Positions 8,469-17,987 of a stretch of DNA of 64,000 nt are shown here, one piece after another. Position 1 is the first letter of the stretch, and each line of letters opens with the position of its first letter. Below the pieces are notes generated by a model that saw only the letters and a list, made by a program, of their open reading frames with translations, was not told the origin of the DNA and ran no database searches. The DNA is from Chloroflexota bacterium. GTDB lineage: Bacteria > Chloroflexota > Anaerolineae > Promineifilales > Promineifilaceae. The position numbers and the translations under genes are program-made. The stretch is taken from contig JACTMP010000029.1 in assembly GCA_014584575.1 (NCBI GenBank), forward strand, positions 97,150-161,149, given 5' to 3'.

Positions 8469-9548
8469 ATGGCACGAACGATTGTCATCCTGGACGGCGA
8501 CCAGACCGGACAGGAATTATTAGAAGAGGCGCTGCGGGTGCTGGATTCACACGTCACCCGTTTTGATGTGGAGTTTCTCCGTTTTGATCTCAGCCTGGAA
8601 AACCGGCGCGCCACCAACAACCAGGTGGTGTACGAAGCGGGCAAGGCCATCCGGCGCCACCGGGTTGCCCTCAAAGCGGCCACCATCACCCCCGAAGTGA
8701 AAGGGGATGTGGGCAGCCCCAACCGCATTTTGCGCGAGGAGATGGATGCGGAGGTGATTTTGCGCACCGGCCGGCGTATTCCCGGCGTGCGCTCCACCGC
8801 CGGCGTTTATGCGCCCATCAGCGTGGTGCGCATGGCGCGGGATGACGCCTATGGCGCGAAGGAGTGGCGCGAAGGCGAGGATGGGTCGCCGGACGAAATG
8901 GCTTACCGCACCGAAAAGATCAGCCGCCGCGTCTGCCGGGCGGTGGCCGAATACGCCTTCCTGCACGCCCGCGATACCGGCGCTAAGGTGTTTGGCGGCC
9001 CCAAATTCACCGTCAGCCCGGTGTATGAGGGCATGTTCAAGGAAGAGATGGACGCCTGCGCCGGGCGCTACCCGGATGTGCGCTACGAACCGCAATTGAT
9101 TGACGCTACTTTTGCCCTGTTGTTAGCCACCACCGGGGAGCCGCTGGTCATTCCGGCGCTGAACCGGGACGGCGATTTGCTCTCTGACATGGTGCTGCAA
9201 ATGTTCGGCTCCATTGCCGGGTCGGAATCTATGGTCATTTCGATTGGCGAAGACGGGCAGATTGACTGCCTGATGGCCGAAGCGCCACACGGCACCGCCC
9301 CCCGGTTGCAAGGGCAGAACCGGGCCAACCCCATGGCCATGATCCTGGCCGGGGCGGGCATGCTCTCGCACATGAAGGAAAAAGAAGCCAAACGCGCCAG
9401 CCGCGCCATTTATGAGGCCACGCTGGAAACGGTCTACGATGGCATTCGCACGGCCGACATCGGCGGCACGGCCAATACCGATGAATTTACCAACGAGGTC
9501 ATCCGCCGGGTGAAGGCGAAGTTGGAAGTGTGGTCGGCGCTTTCGTAA
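8469..9548 (+). CDS. Isocitrate/isopropylmalate dehydrogenase family protein
   Basis: A 359-residue NAD(P)-dependent beta-decarboxylating dehydrogenase of the isocitrate/3-isopropylmalate/tartrate family. It opens with the usual strand and GDQTGQELLEEALRVL. The middle has the Asp-rich metal site region (LIDATFALLL, NRDGDLLSDM). The cofactor loop near the C-terminus is EAPHGTAPRLQGQNRANPMA, matching the family H-G-(S/T)-A-P...N-P pattern. A Gly-Gln-Asn segment replaces the more common AGKGIANP. Substrate-side residues RRIPGVRSTAGVYAPISVVR differ from classical LeuB and Icd, so leucine biosynthesis or TCA assignment is not justified. GAGGAATTCACT before the ATG is a reasonable ribosome site. 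Heptamer hairpins flank the gene on both sides. Confidence 0.85.
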   Translation: MARTIVILDGDQTGQELLEEALRVLDSHVTRFDVEFLRFDLSLENRRATNNQVVYEAGKAIRRHRVALKAATITPEVKGDVGSPNRILREEMDAEVILRTGRRIPGVRSTAGVYAPISVVRMARDDAYGAKEWREGEDGSPDEMAYRTEKISRRVCRAVAEYAFLHARDTGAKVFGGPKFTVSPVYEGMFKEEMDACAGRYPDVRYEPQLIDATFALLLATTGEPLVIPALNRDGDLLSDMVLQMFGSIAGSESMVISIGEDGQIDCLMAEAPHGTAPRLQGQNRANPMAMILAGAGMLSHMKEKEAKRASRAIYEATLETVYDGIRTADIGGTANTDEFTNEVIRRVKAKLEVWSALS

Positions 9549-9611
9549 TCGGGAATCGGTAATCAGTTATCGGTAAACTGTAACCGATTACGGACACCGA
9601 TTACCGATTAC
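9549..9611. repeat. Inverted repeat array, ATCGGTA type
   Basis: AATCGG, AATCGGT, AATCAGTTATCGGTAAA units face ACCGATTAC, ACCGATTACCGATTACC. It would form a long imperfect hairpin. The family recurs at 10412-10480, 31481-31546 and 37954-38029. Confidence 0.8.
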
Positions 9612-9631
9612 CTTCTTCAAAAGGAGGGATC

Positions 9632-10417
9632 ATGTTAGAACTAATCAACCGCCAACCGGAGACGCCCCAATACCAGACGCCGCTGCTGTTTGTGCATGGG
9701 GCCTGGCACGGGGCGTGGTGTTGGGATGAGTTTTTCCTGCCTTATTTTGCGGACAAGGGGTGGGCGACCTATGCGCCGAGTTTGCGCGGGCATGGCAACA
9801 GCCCCGGACGGGAAACGATTCGCTGGCATTCGGTGCCCAACTATGTGGCGGATGTGGCGGAAATTGCCCAGACGTTGCCATCCCGTCCGGTGGTGATTGG
9901 TCATTCAATGGGGGGCCTAGTGGTGCAGAAGTATCTGGAAACGTACCATGCCCCGGCCGGGGTGCTGCTGGCGGCCGTGCCGCCGCGTGGCGTGATTGGT
10001 ACCACGTTACGATTGGGGCGCAACCATCCAGGCGTGTTGCTCAAAACGAATCTGACCTTAAGTATGCAGCCGGTTATTGGGACGCAGGCGTTGGCACGGG
10101 AGATGTTCTTTAGCGAAGAAATGCCGGAGGAGGAAGTGGCGCGGTATTATAATCGTATGCACAACGAATCCTTCCGCGCCTTTAACGACATGCTCTGGCT
10201 GAACCTGCCCAAACCGAAAAAGGTAAAAGCGCCCATGCTGGTGCTGGGCGGCAGCAAGGACACTGTTTTTACAGTGGATGAGGTAAAGAGCACGGCCGTT
10301 GCCTACAACACCGAAGCCGTCTTCTTCGACATGGCTCACGACATGATGCTGGAACCAGGCTGGCAGGCCGTGGCCGATCATATTATCGGTTGGCTGCGCT
10401 TGCAGGAAATTCGGTAA
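9632..10417 (+). CDS. Alpha/beta-fold hydrolase
   Basis: A 261-residue cytoplasmic alpha/beta hydrolase. The oxyanion-hole segment LLFVHGAWHGAWCWDEFFLP is followed by SLRGHGNSPG, and the nucleophile elbow is VIGHSMGGLV with the Ser as catalytic residue. A probable acid is in LGGSKDTVF and the His in DMAHDMMLEPGWQ. An excellent AAGGAGG site precedes the ATG. The substrate is unknown; esters or lactones are typical. It lies downstream of the dehydrogenase and is separated from it by a hairpin. It converges with the metallophosphoesterase. Confidence 0.88.
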   Translation: MLELINRQPETPQYQTPLLFVHGAWHGAWCWDEFFLPYFADKGWATYAPSLRGHGNSPGRETIRWHSVPNYVADVAEIAQTLPSRPVVIGHSMGGLVVQKYLETYHAPAGVLLAAVPPRGVIGTTLRLGRNHPGVLLKTNLTLSMQPVIGTQALAREMFFSEEMPEEEVARYYNRMHNESFRAFNDMLWLNLPKPKKVKAPMLVLGGSKDTVFTVDEVKSTAVAYNTEAVFFDMAHDMMLEPGWQAVADHIIGWLRLQEIR

Positions 10418-10480
10418 TCGGTGAACGGTAATCGGTTATCGGTAAAGCAACCGATTACCGATAACTGATTACCGATTACC
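10412..10480. repeat. Inverted repeat array, ATCGGTA type, between convergent genes
   Basis: GGTAATCGGTGAACGGTAAT with TATCGGTAAA faces ACCGATTACCGATAACTGAT and TACCGATTACC. Its position between two converging genes suits a bidirectional terminator. Confidence 0.8.
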
Positions 10481-10482
10481 TC

Positions 10483-11724
10483 TTACAGGGAGGCCGGCCG
10501 AATCGTGACCAGCGTAATTTCCGGGGGGCAGAGGAAGCGGACGCGGGGGGCGCTGAGACCTTCCAGGCCCACGCCGCGGGAGACGTAGAGGTGGGTACGG
10601 CCGTAGTGATACAACCCCATCACAAAACGCCGCCCTAATTGGGAACTGGTGAGCAAGGGGCCAATGATGGGTAAACGCACCTGCCCGCCATGGGTATGGC
10701 CGCACAGATAAAGGTCAATACCGTGCTGCACTGCCTGGGGGGCCAGCTCTGGCGAGTGGTAAAGCAGCACTTGAGGCGAATTGGCCGGAGATTGAGCCAT
10801 CATTTGCGCCAGTCTGGCTTCGTCGGTGGGGATGTGGTGGGTGCAATCCAGGCCAATGAGGGTGATGGTACGGCCGTGACCGACATCGGCCAACACACAC
10901 TCCTGCCGTAACAACTGCACCGGCAAGTCATTAAAAATAGGAACCACCGTTTCGCGCAAATCTACCGTTGGGCTGCCTAAGGTAGCATAAACGCCATACG
11001 GCGCTTTCAGGCGGCGCAGCAACTGCCAGACCTGCCGGTGTGTTTCCGGGTCGCGGTTATAGGAGAGATTGACAAAATCGCCGGTGATGACAATCACATC
11101 CGGTTTCGCCTTTTTAGCCAGTTCCACCACCTGTTCTTCCCGCGCCGTCAGCCGCTCGATATGCAGGTCGGTGATGTGCAGCAGGCGCAATGGCGGGCTA
11201 CCCGGTTTCATCCGGTCGGTAAACATGATGAATTCGGTGAGGCGCAGGCGGAATGGCTCAATCTCGGTGCCCCAGATGAGCGCCGCCAGACCAAGCAATT
11301 GCGCGCTCAAAAAGAGGCCAATCCCCCATTCCAGCCCTAACACACGACCAACAAAGGCAGCCACGGCCGTGGCCGCCAGCCGGGGCAGCGCCAATACCAC
11401 AAACTGCGCCTGCCAGGGGCCGTAGGAAATACCCCGGCGCGGCAGCGAGCGTAATAACAGCATGTCCGCCGCCATAATCAGGCCGGAAAAAAGCAGAACC
11501 ATCCACGCCGAATTTTTATCACCGGAGAGCAATCGCCACAATAAACCGGAAAGTCCAGTAGCGATCAGCCATACCAACAGTAATGTTCCATCAGACCATG
11601 TCGCCGGCTGATGGAAAAACAGCATGATCTTATGCAGACCCCCCTCAGCCAGGACATCTACGGCAGGGTCGGCAATTTCAGTGGTCTCTTCTAGCCGTTC
11701 GTCAAACAATGTCGTTTCGCGCAC
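10483..11724 (-). CDS. Membrane-anchored metallophosphoesterase, YkuE-like, with altered GNH motif
   Basis: A 413-residue protein starting with GTG after a GGAG site. About four to five hydrophobic segments occupy residues 45-160 (for example LLLVWLIATGLSGLLWRLL and VLLFSGLIMAADMLLL), followed by a calcineurin-like phosphoesterase domain. Metal-binding motifs are LLHITDLHIERL, VITGDFVNLSY, LLYHSPEL and CGHTHGGQVRLP. The block usually written GNHD reads LGSPTVD here, so the Asn and His that normally bind metal and phosphate are missing; activity may be reduced or altered. Relatives cleave lipid-linked phosphates such as UDP-diacylglucosamine or act on unknown diesters. The gene is at the downstream end of the long minus-strand run but probably has its own promoter. 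Confidence 0.82.
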   Translation of the reverse strand: MRETTLFDERLEETTEIADPAVDVLAEGGLHKIMLFFHQPATWSDGTLLLVWLIATGLSGLLWRLLSGDKNSAWMVLLFSGLIMAADMLLLRSLPRRGISYGPWQAQFVVLALPRLAATAVAAFVGRVLGLEWGIGLFLSAQLLGLAALIWGTEIEPFRLRLTEFIMFTDRMKPGSPPLRLLHITDLHIERLTAREEQVVELAKKAKPDVIVITGDFVNLSYNRDPETHRQVWQLLRRLKAPYGVYATLGSPTVDLRETVVPIFNDLPVQLLRQECVLADVGHGRTITLIGLDCTHHIPTDEARLAQMMAQSPANSPQVLLYHSPELAPQAVQHGIDLYLCGHTHGGQVRLPIIGPLLTSSQLGRRFVMGLYHYGRTHLYVSRGVGLEGLSAPRVRFLCPPEITLVTIRPASL

Positions 11725-11839
11725 TACTCACTCCTGTATACTCCTTGCCGGAACAGTAGGATCATGCGGCAACATTCTTACCATTGTGCTTAAATTTGTC
11801 AGTGAAGCGTGGCCAGTAGCTCCCCCCCATTGAGGCACA

Positions 11840-12865
<1,026 letters not shown>

Positions 12866-12921
12866 TTTTCTCCTTAAATCAATTGGGGGATTACACCAGT
12901 CAGTGGAACAAATAGTAAAAA

Positions 12922-13422
12922 TCAGGAGTCGCTTAAGGATACTTCCAACAGAGCTTTTGTGCCCACCTCAGGGTCAAAAATAGTCACACCTTCAACCTGG
13001 GCAGCCCGTAGCAAACGCTTATCACAACTCCAAAAAATCATATGACTCCCCTGACCTTTTAAAACCTGCTGTAGATTAAGACACGAGCGTAAGATAATAG
13101 CATCGGTCGCATTGATGTTGTGTTTGGTGATCAAATCCAGCGCCGACAAAATCAACCCATCATCTACCGACGCAACAGAAAACCCCTCACTTTCCACAAC
13201 TTCCTTGTTCAACTCGATCATTGCCTGAGCAAATAGATTTGGCGTCAAACGGCCGTCGTTGCGCTTCCGCACCAGGACAGAAATAATCTCCAGGATACCT
13301 ATAACAGCACAGGACATTTGTTCAATGGGGAGTTGGCGAAATAATTCATTGACCACCTCCGTGCCATCTTCAGCAGAATACCTTTTTACCAAAGCACTGG
13401 AGTCAAAATATACCCAAACCAC
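12922..13422 (-). CDS. PIN-domain ribonuclease, VapC-like toxin
   Basis: A 166-residue PIN-domain protein, a little longer than typical VapC. The acidic active-site residues appear in [31 protein letters not shown] and [13 protein letters not shown] is the start, four bases after the stop of the upstream gene, so the two are co-translated. PIN toxins cut RNA in the cytoplasm and are held inactive by the partner. The codon use is more A+T-rich than in the catabolic genes next to it, which fits a mobile module. The target RNA is not predictable. Confidence 0.85.
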   Translation of the reverse strand: MVWVYFDSSALVKRYSAEDGTEVVNELFRQLPIEQMSCAVIGILEIISVLVRKRNDGRLTPNLFAQAMIELNKEVVESEGFSVASVDDGLILSALDLITKHNINATDAIILRSCLNLQQVLKGQGSHMIFWSCDKRLLRAAQVEGVTIFDPEVGTKALLEVSLSDS

Positions 13423-13426
13423 AACA

Positions 13427-13735
13427 TTATTCCTCGCGTGCGGTGATTATGCTCCGACTCAATTCATTTGTCAGAAGTCCTGCCTCAGCCATGTCTTGCT
13501 GGTGGCTTTCTATTCCAGCCGAAACATCATGTAGCGGCAACATGAGAAAGAATTGTTTCATTTGCTCCCTGAGTATCGTTTTATTGACCCAGCCGAAAGT
13601 ATTTGCTGCTGCTAATTCATCAGATTCGCTCTCCCCCTGAGACACAGCAGCTAATCCTTGCCGAATAGCTACGATTTCCGCCTCAACCCGCCGCAGGCGA
13701 TTATTTAGTTGTTGAACAGTCATCATCTGGTTCAT
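13427..13735 (-). CDS. Putative antitoxin or partner of the PIN-domain toxin
   Basis: A 102-residue acidic, helical protein that directly precedes the PIN gene. The first 30 residues (VQQLNNRLRRVEAEIVAIRQ) look like a coiled coil. I see no AbrB, ribbon-helix-helix or Phd motif, so assignment as an antitoxin rests on position and size only. The middle (ANTFGWVNKTILREQMKQFF) has aromatic residues that could cover the toxin site. Weak GGGAACGAAG precedes the ATG. Confidence 0.6.
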   Translation of the reverse strand: MNQMMTVQQLNNRLRRVEAEIVAIRQGLAAVSQGESESDELAAANTFGWVNKTILREQMKQFFLMLPLHDVSAGIESHQQDMAEAGLLTNELSRSIITAREE

Positions 13736-13817
13736 ATCTTCGTTCCCAATAACCTATAATTTCTCCATCACTATCCTGCGGGGATTATAACATAAGCATC
13801 CAGGTTACAGATTGTCA

Positions 13818-14558
13818 TCAAGTAAAAATTAGCAGCAGTGCCGAAATGATAAGCAGTGCCAGGATAAGCTGCTCGTACTGCTGCGGCTTGATTTTACTCG
13901 CCAGCCCCCGCCCCATCCAGACACCCACAAAAGCAATCGGCAACATCCAGGCCATTTGCCGCAGCAGGCCAAAATCAAACAACCCCGCATACCAGTAATA
14001 GGGCACTTTAATCCAGTTCAAAATGGCAAAAAAGAGGGCATTGGTGGCAATAAACACCCGTGGTGTCACCTTTTGTAGCAGCAAATAGATGCTCACCGGC
14101 GGCGCACCCGTATGCGCCAGCGCCGAGGAAAAACCGGCGACCGTCCCGGCGGCCACGCCGTGCCAGTTATGTGGCCGGTACGTCAGCCATTGCATGAGCC
14201 GTTTCTCAAAAATCTTATACAGGGCAAAAAGCAGGACAATGACCCCTAACAGCAGTTGCAGTGTTTCCGTGGGCGCGTTGGTAATAAAAATAGTGCCAAT
14301 TGTCACCCCCAGTACGCCCCCCGGCAGCAGCAAAACCACATACCAGCGATGCCAATGCCCCCAATGAAAAGCCACGGCAAACACATCGGCAAACATCAAC
14401 ACCGGCAGCAGCAGACCGATGACCCCATCGGCCGGCATCACCAGCGCCATCAGCGGTGTCGCCAGCACCCCCATTGTGCCGCCCAACCCACCTTTGGACA
14501 GGCCGATGAGCAGGGCCACACTGGCGGCGATGAAGACAAGTAACGGGTTTGTTTCCAA
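13818..14558 (-). CDS. TauE/SafE (TSUP) family membrane transporter
   Basis: A 246-residue integral membrane protein with about seven to eight hydrophobic segments. The N-terminal half has the family G-rich run LIGLSKGGLGGTMGVLATPL and the second half repeats it as AAGTVAGFSSALAHTGAPP. TSUP proteins export small organic anions such as sulfoacetate or sulfite, or glycolate-like acids. The start is TTG, since no in-frame ATG precedes the first helix. It is the last gene of the hairpin-rich catabolic run, so export of an acidic by-product of that pathway is a reasonable but untested idea. Confidence 0.85.
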   Translation of the reverse strand: METNPLLVFIAASVALLIGLSKGGLGGTMGVLATPLMALVMPADGVIGLLLPVLMFADVFAVAFHWGHWHRWYVVLLLPGGVLGVTIGTIFITNAPTETLQLLLGVIVLLFALYKIFEKRLMQWLTYRPHNWHGVAAGTVAGFSSALAHTGAPPVSIYLLLQKVTPRVFIATNALFFAILNWIKVPYYWYAGLFDFGLLRQMAWMLPIAFVGVWMGRGLASKIKPQQYEQLILALLIISALLLIFT

Positions 14559-14566
14559 AGAACTCT

Positions 14567-14646
14567 GTCATTCCGAACGAAGTCTTCGGAGTGAGGAATC
14601 CCTTATGAATATCTCGTAGGGATTCCTCGGAAGACCTCGGAATGAC
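14567..14646. repeat. REP-like palindrome, GTCATTCCGA type, copy 1
   Basis: An 80-base imperfect palindrome running from GTCATTCCGA to TCGGAATGAC, with inner GGAATCCC and GGGATTCC arms. A second copy with the same ends lies at 26140-26225. Both sit in spacers of the minus-strand run. Confidence 0.85.
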
Positions 14647-14657
14647 ACTTCAGCCTT

Positions 14658-15584
14658 CTACATCACCCGGTCGCGGAATTCGCGGTTGTGTACTTCTACG
14701 GGCACGTGCATCAGTTCCAGGACGCCCCGCGCCACGTGTTCGGAGAGGCGGCGGAAGGCTTCTTCGCCTTTCTCTTTGGTGGCCCGCAGCGGGTTGCCAA
14801 TGGTGCCGCTCTCGATAAATTCGTGGTGATCCATGGGGAAGTTGAAGTAGGTGTACCCTTCAAACTCCACATCCGGCATCCCGTCTTTTTTGGCGAAGGT
14901 GCCGGGCAGGAATTCGGGGATGTGCGCTTTGGTGTGTTCGGCGCGTTCCATGCGCACCAGGTCCTCGCGCCAGGCCAGGTCTTGCGATGTTTCCAGCTCG
15001 CTGGCGTGCCAACCGGGGGTTTCCTCCGGCGGATTTTCCATCAGCCCCTTCAGAATGCCGGTGTATCGCTCCATATACGGTTTGATGAAGCCGACGAGGG
15101 CGCCAGTTTCGTAGCGCAGTTGGCGCAGCACGGGGTCTACCACCTTGACGTTGGAGCCATGACCGTTCATAAAGATGATGCGGTTGAAGCCGTGATGGAC
15201 AAGACTGCGCCCCACGTCGTACATAACGGCGAGCAGGGTGGAACTGCGCACGGTGATGGTGCCGCGCCCCATGCCGGGGTGGTGCATGTGCTGGGGCGAG
15301 TAGCCCATCCAGATGGGCGGCGTGTGCAGAACGGCGATCATCTCGGAGACGCGGCGGGACATTTCTACGGCCGTGACCGTATCCGTATACAGCGGCAAAT
15401 GCGGCCCGTGCTGCTCCAGGCTGGCCATGGGCACAATCACCAAATCTTTCACCGCCAGGTACTCATTGATGTCTACATAGCTCAAATCGCCAATGTCCCA
15501 GGAGAGAAACTTTGACCGAAATTCGTCATCCCCTTCGGTCAGGTGGGGCAGGTTTTTATAGGTACGGCCGTGATCGGCAATCAT
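14658..15584 (-). CDS. Creatininase-family metal-dependent amidohydrolase
   Basis: A 308-residue member of the creatininase fold, a zinc or manganese amidase family. Signature blocks are MASLEQHGPHLPLYTDT near residue 55, IIFMNGHGSN near 140, and GWHASELETS near 190, supplying the His, Asp and Glu metal ligands. GAGGAG lies before the ATG. Family members open cyclic amides or N-formyl bonds, including in cofactor synthesis, so function follows context: here it sits among sugar catabolic genes and next to a Tm-1-like protein. A lactam or amide-bearing substrate, or a role unrelated to nitrogen, remains possible. Confidence 0.85.
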   Translation of the reverse strand: MIADHGRTYKNLPHLTEGDDEFRSKFLSWDIGDLSYVDINEYLAVKDLVIVPMASLEQHGPHLPLYTDTVTAVEMSRRVSEMIAVLHTPPIWMGYSPQHMHHPGMGRGTITVRSSTLLAVMYDVGRSLVHHGFNRIIFMNGHGSNVKVVDPVLRQLRYETGALVGFIKPYMERYTGILKGLMENPPEETPGWHASELETSQDLAWREDLVRMERAEHTKAHIPEFLPGTFAKKDGMPDVEFEGYTYFNFPMDHHEFIESGTIGNPLRATKEKGEEAFRRLSEHVARGVLELMHVPVEVHNREFRDRVM

Positions 15585-15610
15585 AGTGCCAACTCCTCTG
15601 TTCTGATTTT

Positions 15611-15677
15611 GAGATTGGAGATTGGAGATTAGAGATTGACAGGCTTCTAATCTCCAATCTCTAATCTCTAATCTCTG
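15611..15677. repeat. Inverted heptamer array, GAGATTG type
   Basis: GAGATTG, GAGATTG, GAGATTA, GAGATTG on the left face CTAATCTCCAATCTC and TAATCTCTAATCTC on the right. The right arm supplies the stop and last codons of the Tm-1-like gene that follows. Confidence 0.85.
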
Positions 15678-16893
15678 TCATCATTTCAATAAACAATTTC
15701 GCCACATCCCGCCCAAACTCCGGGTCGTTGACGTGGCGGGCATAGGTTAAGACCGGAATGTCGGCGCGGATGTGGGTTTGCACCGTTTTCAGAAAATCGG
15801 CGTCCGCTTCCGGGTTCCAGAACGGGCCGCCGGGCACGTTGGGAATGGATAACCCTTGTGTGGGCACGGCTACCACAACCGGCGCAGTCGCCAGATTCAG
15901 CCGTTCGGCAAAGATGTGGCCGAGTTGCACCATCTCCTCGTGGCTGGCGCGGACGAGGGTGAATTCCGGGTTGTGGTCATAGATGGGACGGCCGTGCAGC
16001 GCCGCCGGAATCGTGCCCGCATTCCACACACTAAAATCCACGCAGCCCGGCACGACTACTTGCGGAATGCCCAACTGCCCAATCCGTTTCAGCCGTTCCG
16101 GGCCGCCATCGTGAATACCGCCCACCAGCGGGTCATAAATCTCATTGGTGGTAAAGTCAATCACGCCCACAAACTGCCCCAGCGCCGCCAATTCTTCCAT
16201 GGCCGGGCCACCCACCCCATTGGAGTGGAAAATAACCGCTTCGTAGCCATGTTCGGCCAGCAACGTCTTGGCAGCCATCACCGCTTTGGTGGTGTTACCC
16301 AGCATGGTCATGGCCACGTATTTTGCGCCAGGTTCCGGTGCGGGCAGGCCATGCCCATATTCCACCATGCCCTTAATGGCTGCGGCCACATTGTCAAACA
16401 CGGTGCAGGCAATCGGGTTGAGGCCCAAAATGTCCACGACGGAATGAACCACCATCATGTCCCGCGTGCCCACCAGCGGCGCAAAAAAGTGGTAGCCGGA
16501 GGCGATGGGCGAGACCAGCACTTTGGGCACACCCACGGGCAGCACCATCATGGCCGCCGCGCCCATCACCGCTCCTTCTGCGCCGCCCATGCTCACGGCC
16601 GTGTCCACCTTCCCTTGCGCATACAACTCCACCAGCAGCTTCTTCAACGCCTCGCGCATCCCGGCCACTGCCCGGCCGCGGCTGCCGGCATTGCGCAATG
16701 CTTCAATGGTCGTGTTAGCGTAGGTCGCGGCCGTGGCCCGGTCAATGTCCGGCGTAATGCCCAGCGGTTCACCCAGGATGCCGGAATCAATGACCGTCGT
16801 GCCCAGCCCCAGACTTTGCAGCCGGTCACGCAGGTATTTGATCTCCGGCCCCTTGGTGTCTAGCGTGCCGATGATAACCACGTTTTTGGGCAT
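15661..16893 (-). CDS. Tm-1-like ATP-binding domain protein (UPF0261), copy 1
   Basis: A 410-residue protein of the UPF0261/Tm-1-like family. The hallmark start is VVIIGTLDTKGPEIKYL, followed by IDSGILGEP. Later GMGGAEGAVMGAAAM-type glycine loops, LGNTTKAVMAAKTLL and IFHSNGVGGPAMEELA match the two-subdomain ATP-binding fold. The plant Tm-1 protein has the same N-terminal domain fused to a TIM-barrel that resembles the separate gene at 23997-24827 here. Its biochemical reaction is not established. A paralogue lies at 24896-26101. The last codons overlap a heptamer hairpin. Confidence 0.87.
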   Translation of the reverse strand: MPKNVVIIGTLDTKGPEIKYLRDRLQSLGLGTTVIDSGILGEPLGITPDIDRATAATYANTTIEALRNAGSRGRAVAGMREALKKLLVELYAQGKVDTAVSMGGAEGAVMGAAAMMVLPVGVPKVLVSPIASGYHFFAPLVGTRDMMVVHSVVDILGLNPIACTVFDNVAAAIKGMVEYGHGLPAPEPGAKYVAMTMLGNTTKAVMAAKTLLAEHGYEAVIFHSNGVGGPAMEELAALGQFVGVIDFTTNEIYDPLVGGIHDGGPERLKRIGQLGIPQVVVPGCVDFSVWNAGTIPAALHGRPIYDHNPEFTLVRASHEEMVQLGHIFAERLNLATAPVVVAVPTQGLSIPNVPGGPFWNPEADADFLKTVQTHIRADIPVLTYARHVNDPEFGRDVAKLFIEMMTEIRD

Positions 16894-16903
16894 GATTTAC
16901 TGT

Positions 16904-16980
16904 TGACAAGGTGACATGGTGAAGGGGTGACAAGGTGAATATCACTTCACCCCTTCACCTTGTCACTCTATCACCGTGTC
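16904..16980. repeat. Inverted repeat array, GGTGACA type
   Basis: AAGGTGACATGGTGAAGGGG with TGACAAGGTGA faces TCACTTCACCCCTTCACC with TTGTCACTCTATCACC. Strong long hairpin between a Tm-1-like gene and a TIM-barrel gene. Confidence 0.8.
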
Positions 16981-17866
16981 ATTTGATGAGCGGCAGCAAC
17001 GTCTTCCCCGTCGTGTCCACCAACCAGCTATAGAACTCTTCGGAGAGAACGCCAGAGCCATGATCCTGGATGAATTTGAGCTGCTCTTCGGTCAGTTCCT
17101 TCTCGGCGCTGGCGGTGGCGTTCAGGTAGGGGTTGGCCGGGGTGCGGTCAATGGGGGCCACAAATTCCACCGTGAGCGCGCCGTCATAGCCAATCTCCTT
17201 GAGCGTACCCACGATGTCACGCCAGTTCAGCGCACCCTGCCCGCAGGCCATCCGGTTATTGTCGGCCACGTGGAAATCGAACAGTTTCTTGCCGGTTTTG
17301 ATGAGCGCCTGGCGGAAATTAGCTTCTTCGATGTTCATGTGGAAGGCGTCCAGGCAGACACCCACGTCTGGGCCAACCGCTTCGGCCAGGGCCAAGGCCT
17401 GGTCGTGGCGGCTGATGAAGTTGGTTTCAAAGCGATTCAATGGTTCAAGGGCGACGCGAATGCCTTCTTTTTGGGCGTGGGCGTTGATCTCTTTCAGCCC
17501 TTCCACGGCCCAGTTCCATTCCGTCTGTTCGTCGGCCTGGGCGCGCACTTTGCCCACCTCGGAGGGGACGATACTCATCACTTCGCCTTCCAACTCCTTC
17601 ACCATGGTGATGCAATTCTTGAGATAGGTGATGGTGTTGGCACGGCCGTTTTCATCCGCCTGAATTAAGTCCAATCCGGTGAACATCAGACTGATGGAAC
17701 CCCAACAACGAATCCCGTTTTCCTTCAGGGTACGTCGCAAATCCTTTGTGTCGTACTTATCCGGTTCGCCGCCGATTTCGATGCTCTCGTAGCCATATTT
17801 GGCTAACCGGCGAATCGTCACCTCGATTGGTTCTGCGCGCATCCAGTTGTGCATGGAAAGATGCAT
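16979..17866 (-). CDS. Sugar phosphate isomerase/epimerase-like TIM barrel (copy 1)
   Basis: A 295-residue protein of the AP-endonuclease-2-like TIM-barrel family that holds sugar isomerases, epimerases and IolE/IolI-type dehydratases. The metal-site residues fall in ALEPLNRFETNF, VCLDAFHMNIEE, DFHVADNNRMACG and ALTVEFVAPID. GAGGAGGT is a strong ribosome site. It resembles the protein at 26278-27141 in the PLNRFET...D.FHMNIEE blocks and is less like the one at 22438-23439. The likely role is isomerisation or epimerisation of a sugar or keto-sugar produced by the oxidoreductases of the locus. Confidence 0.87.
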   Translation of the reverse strand: MHLSMHNWMRAEPIEVTIRRLAKYGYESIEIGGEPDKYDTKDLRRTLKENGIRCWGSISLMFTGLDLIQADENGRANTITYLKNCITMVKELEGEVMSIVPSEVGKVRAQADEQTEWNWAVEGLKEINAHAQKEGIRVALEPLNRFETNFISRHDQALALAEAVGPDVGVCLDAFHMNIEEANFRQALIKTGKKLFDFHVADNNRMACGQGALNWRDIVGTLKEIGYDGALTVEFVAPIDRTPANPYLNATASAEKELTEEQLKFIQDHGSGVLSEEFYSWLVDTTGKTLLPLIK

Positions 17867-17887
17867 GTTCTAATACCTCCTCTTTTT

Positions 17888-17987
17888 GAATGTAGAATTA
17901 CGAATTATGAATTATGAATGGGGCGTGACTTGCGCTGTTCCTCATTCACGAAATTCCAAATACTGCTCACTGCTCACTGCTCACCGA
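17888..17987. repeat. Imperfect repeat spacer with GAATTAT and ACTGCTC units
   Basis: GAATTAC, GAATTAT, GAATTAT, GAATGGGG faces an imperfect CCTCATTCACGAAATTC; then CTGCTCA is tandemly repeated three times next to the Fe-S gene end. It is the only spacer in the catabolic run without a clean hairpin. Confidence 0.55.

Noticed and set aside
15856..16863. A 335-codon open frame antisense to the first Tm-1-like gene
   Set aside because: It lies wholly inside a conserved gene and is rich in His, as expected from GC-rich antisense frames.
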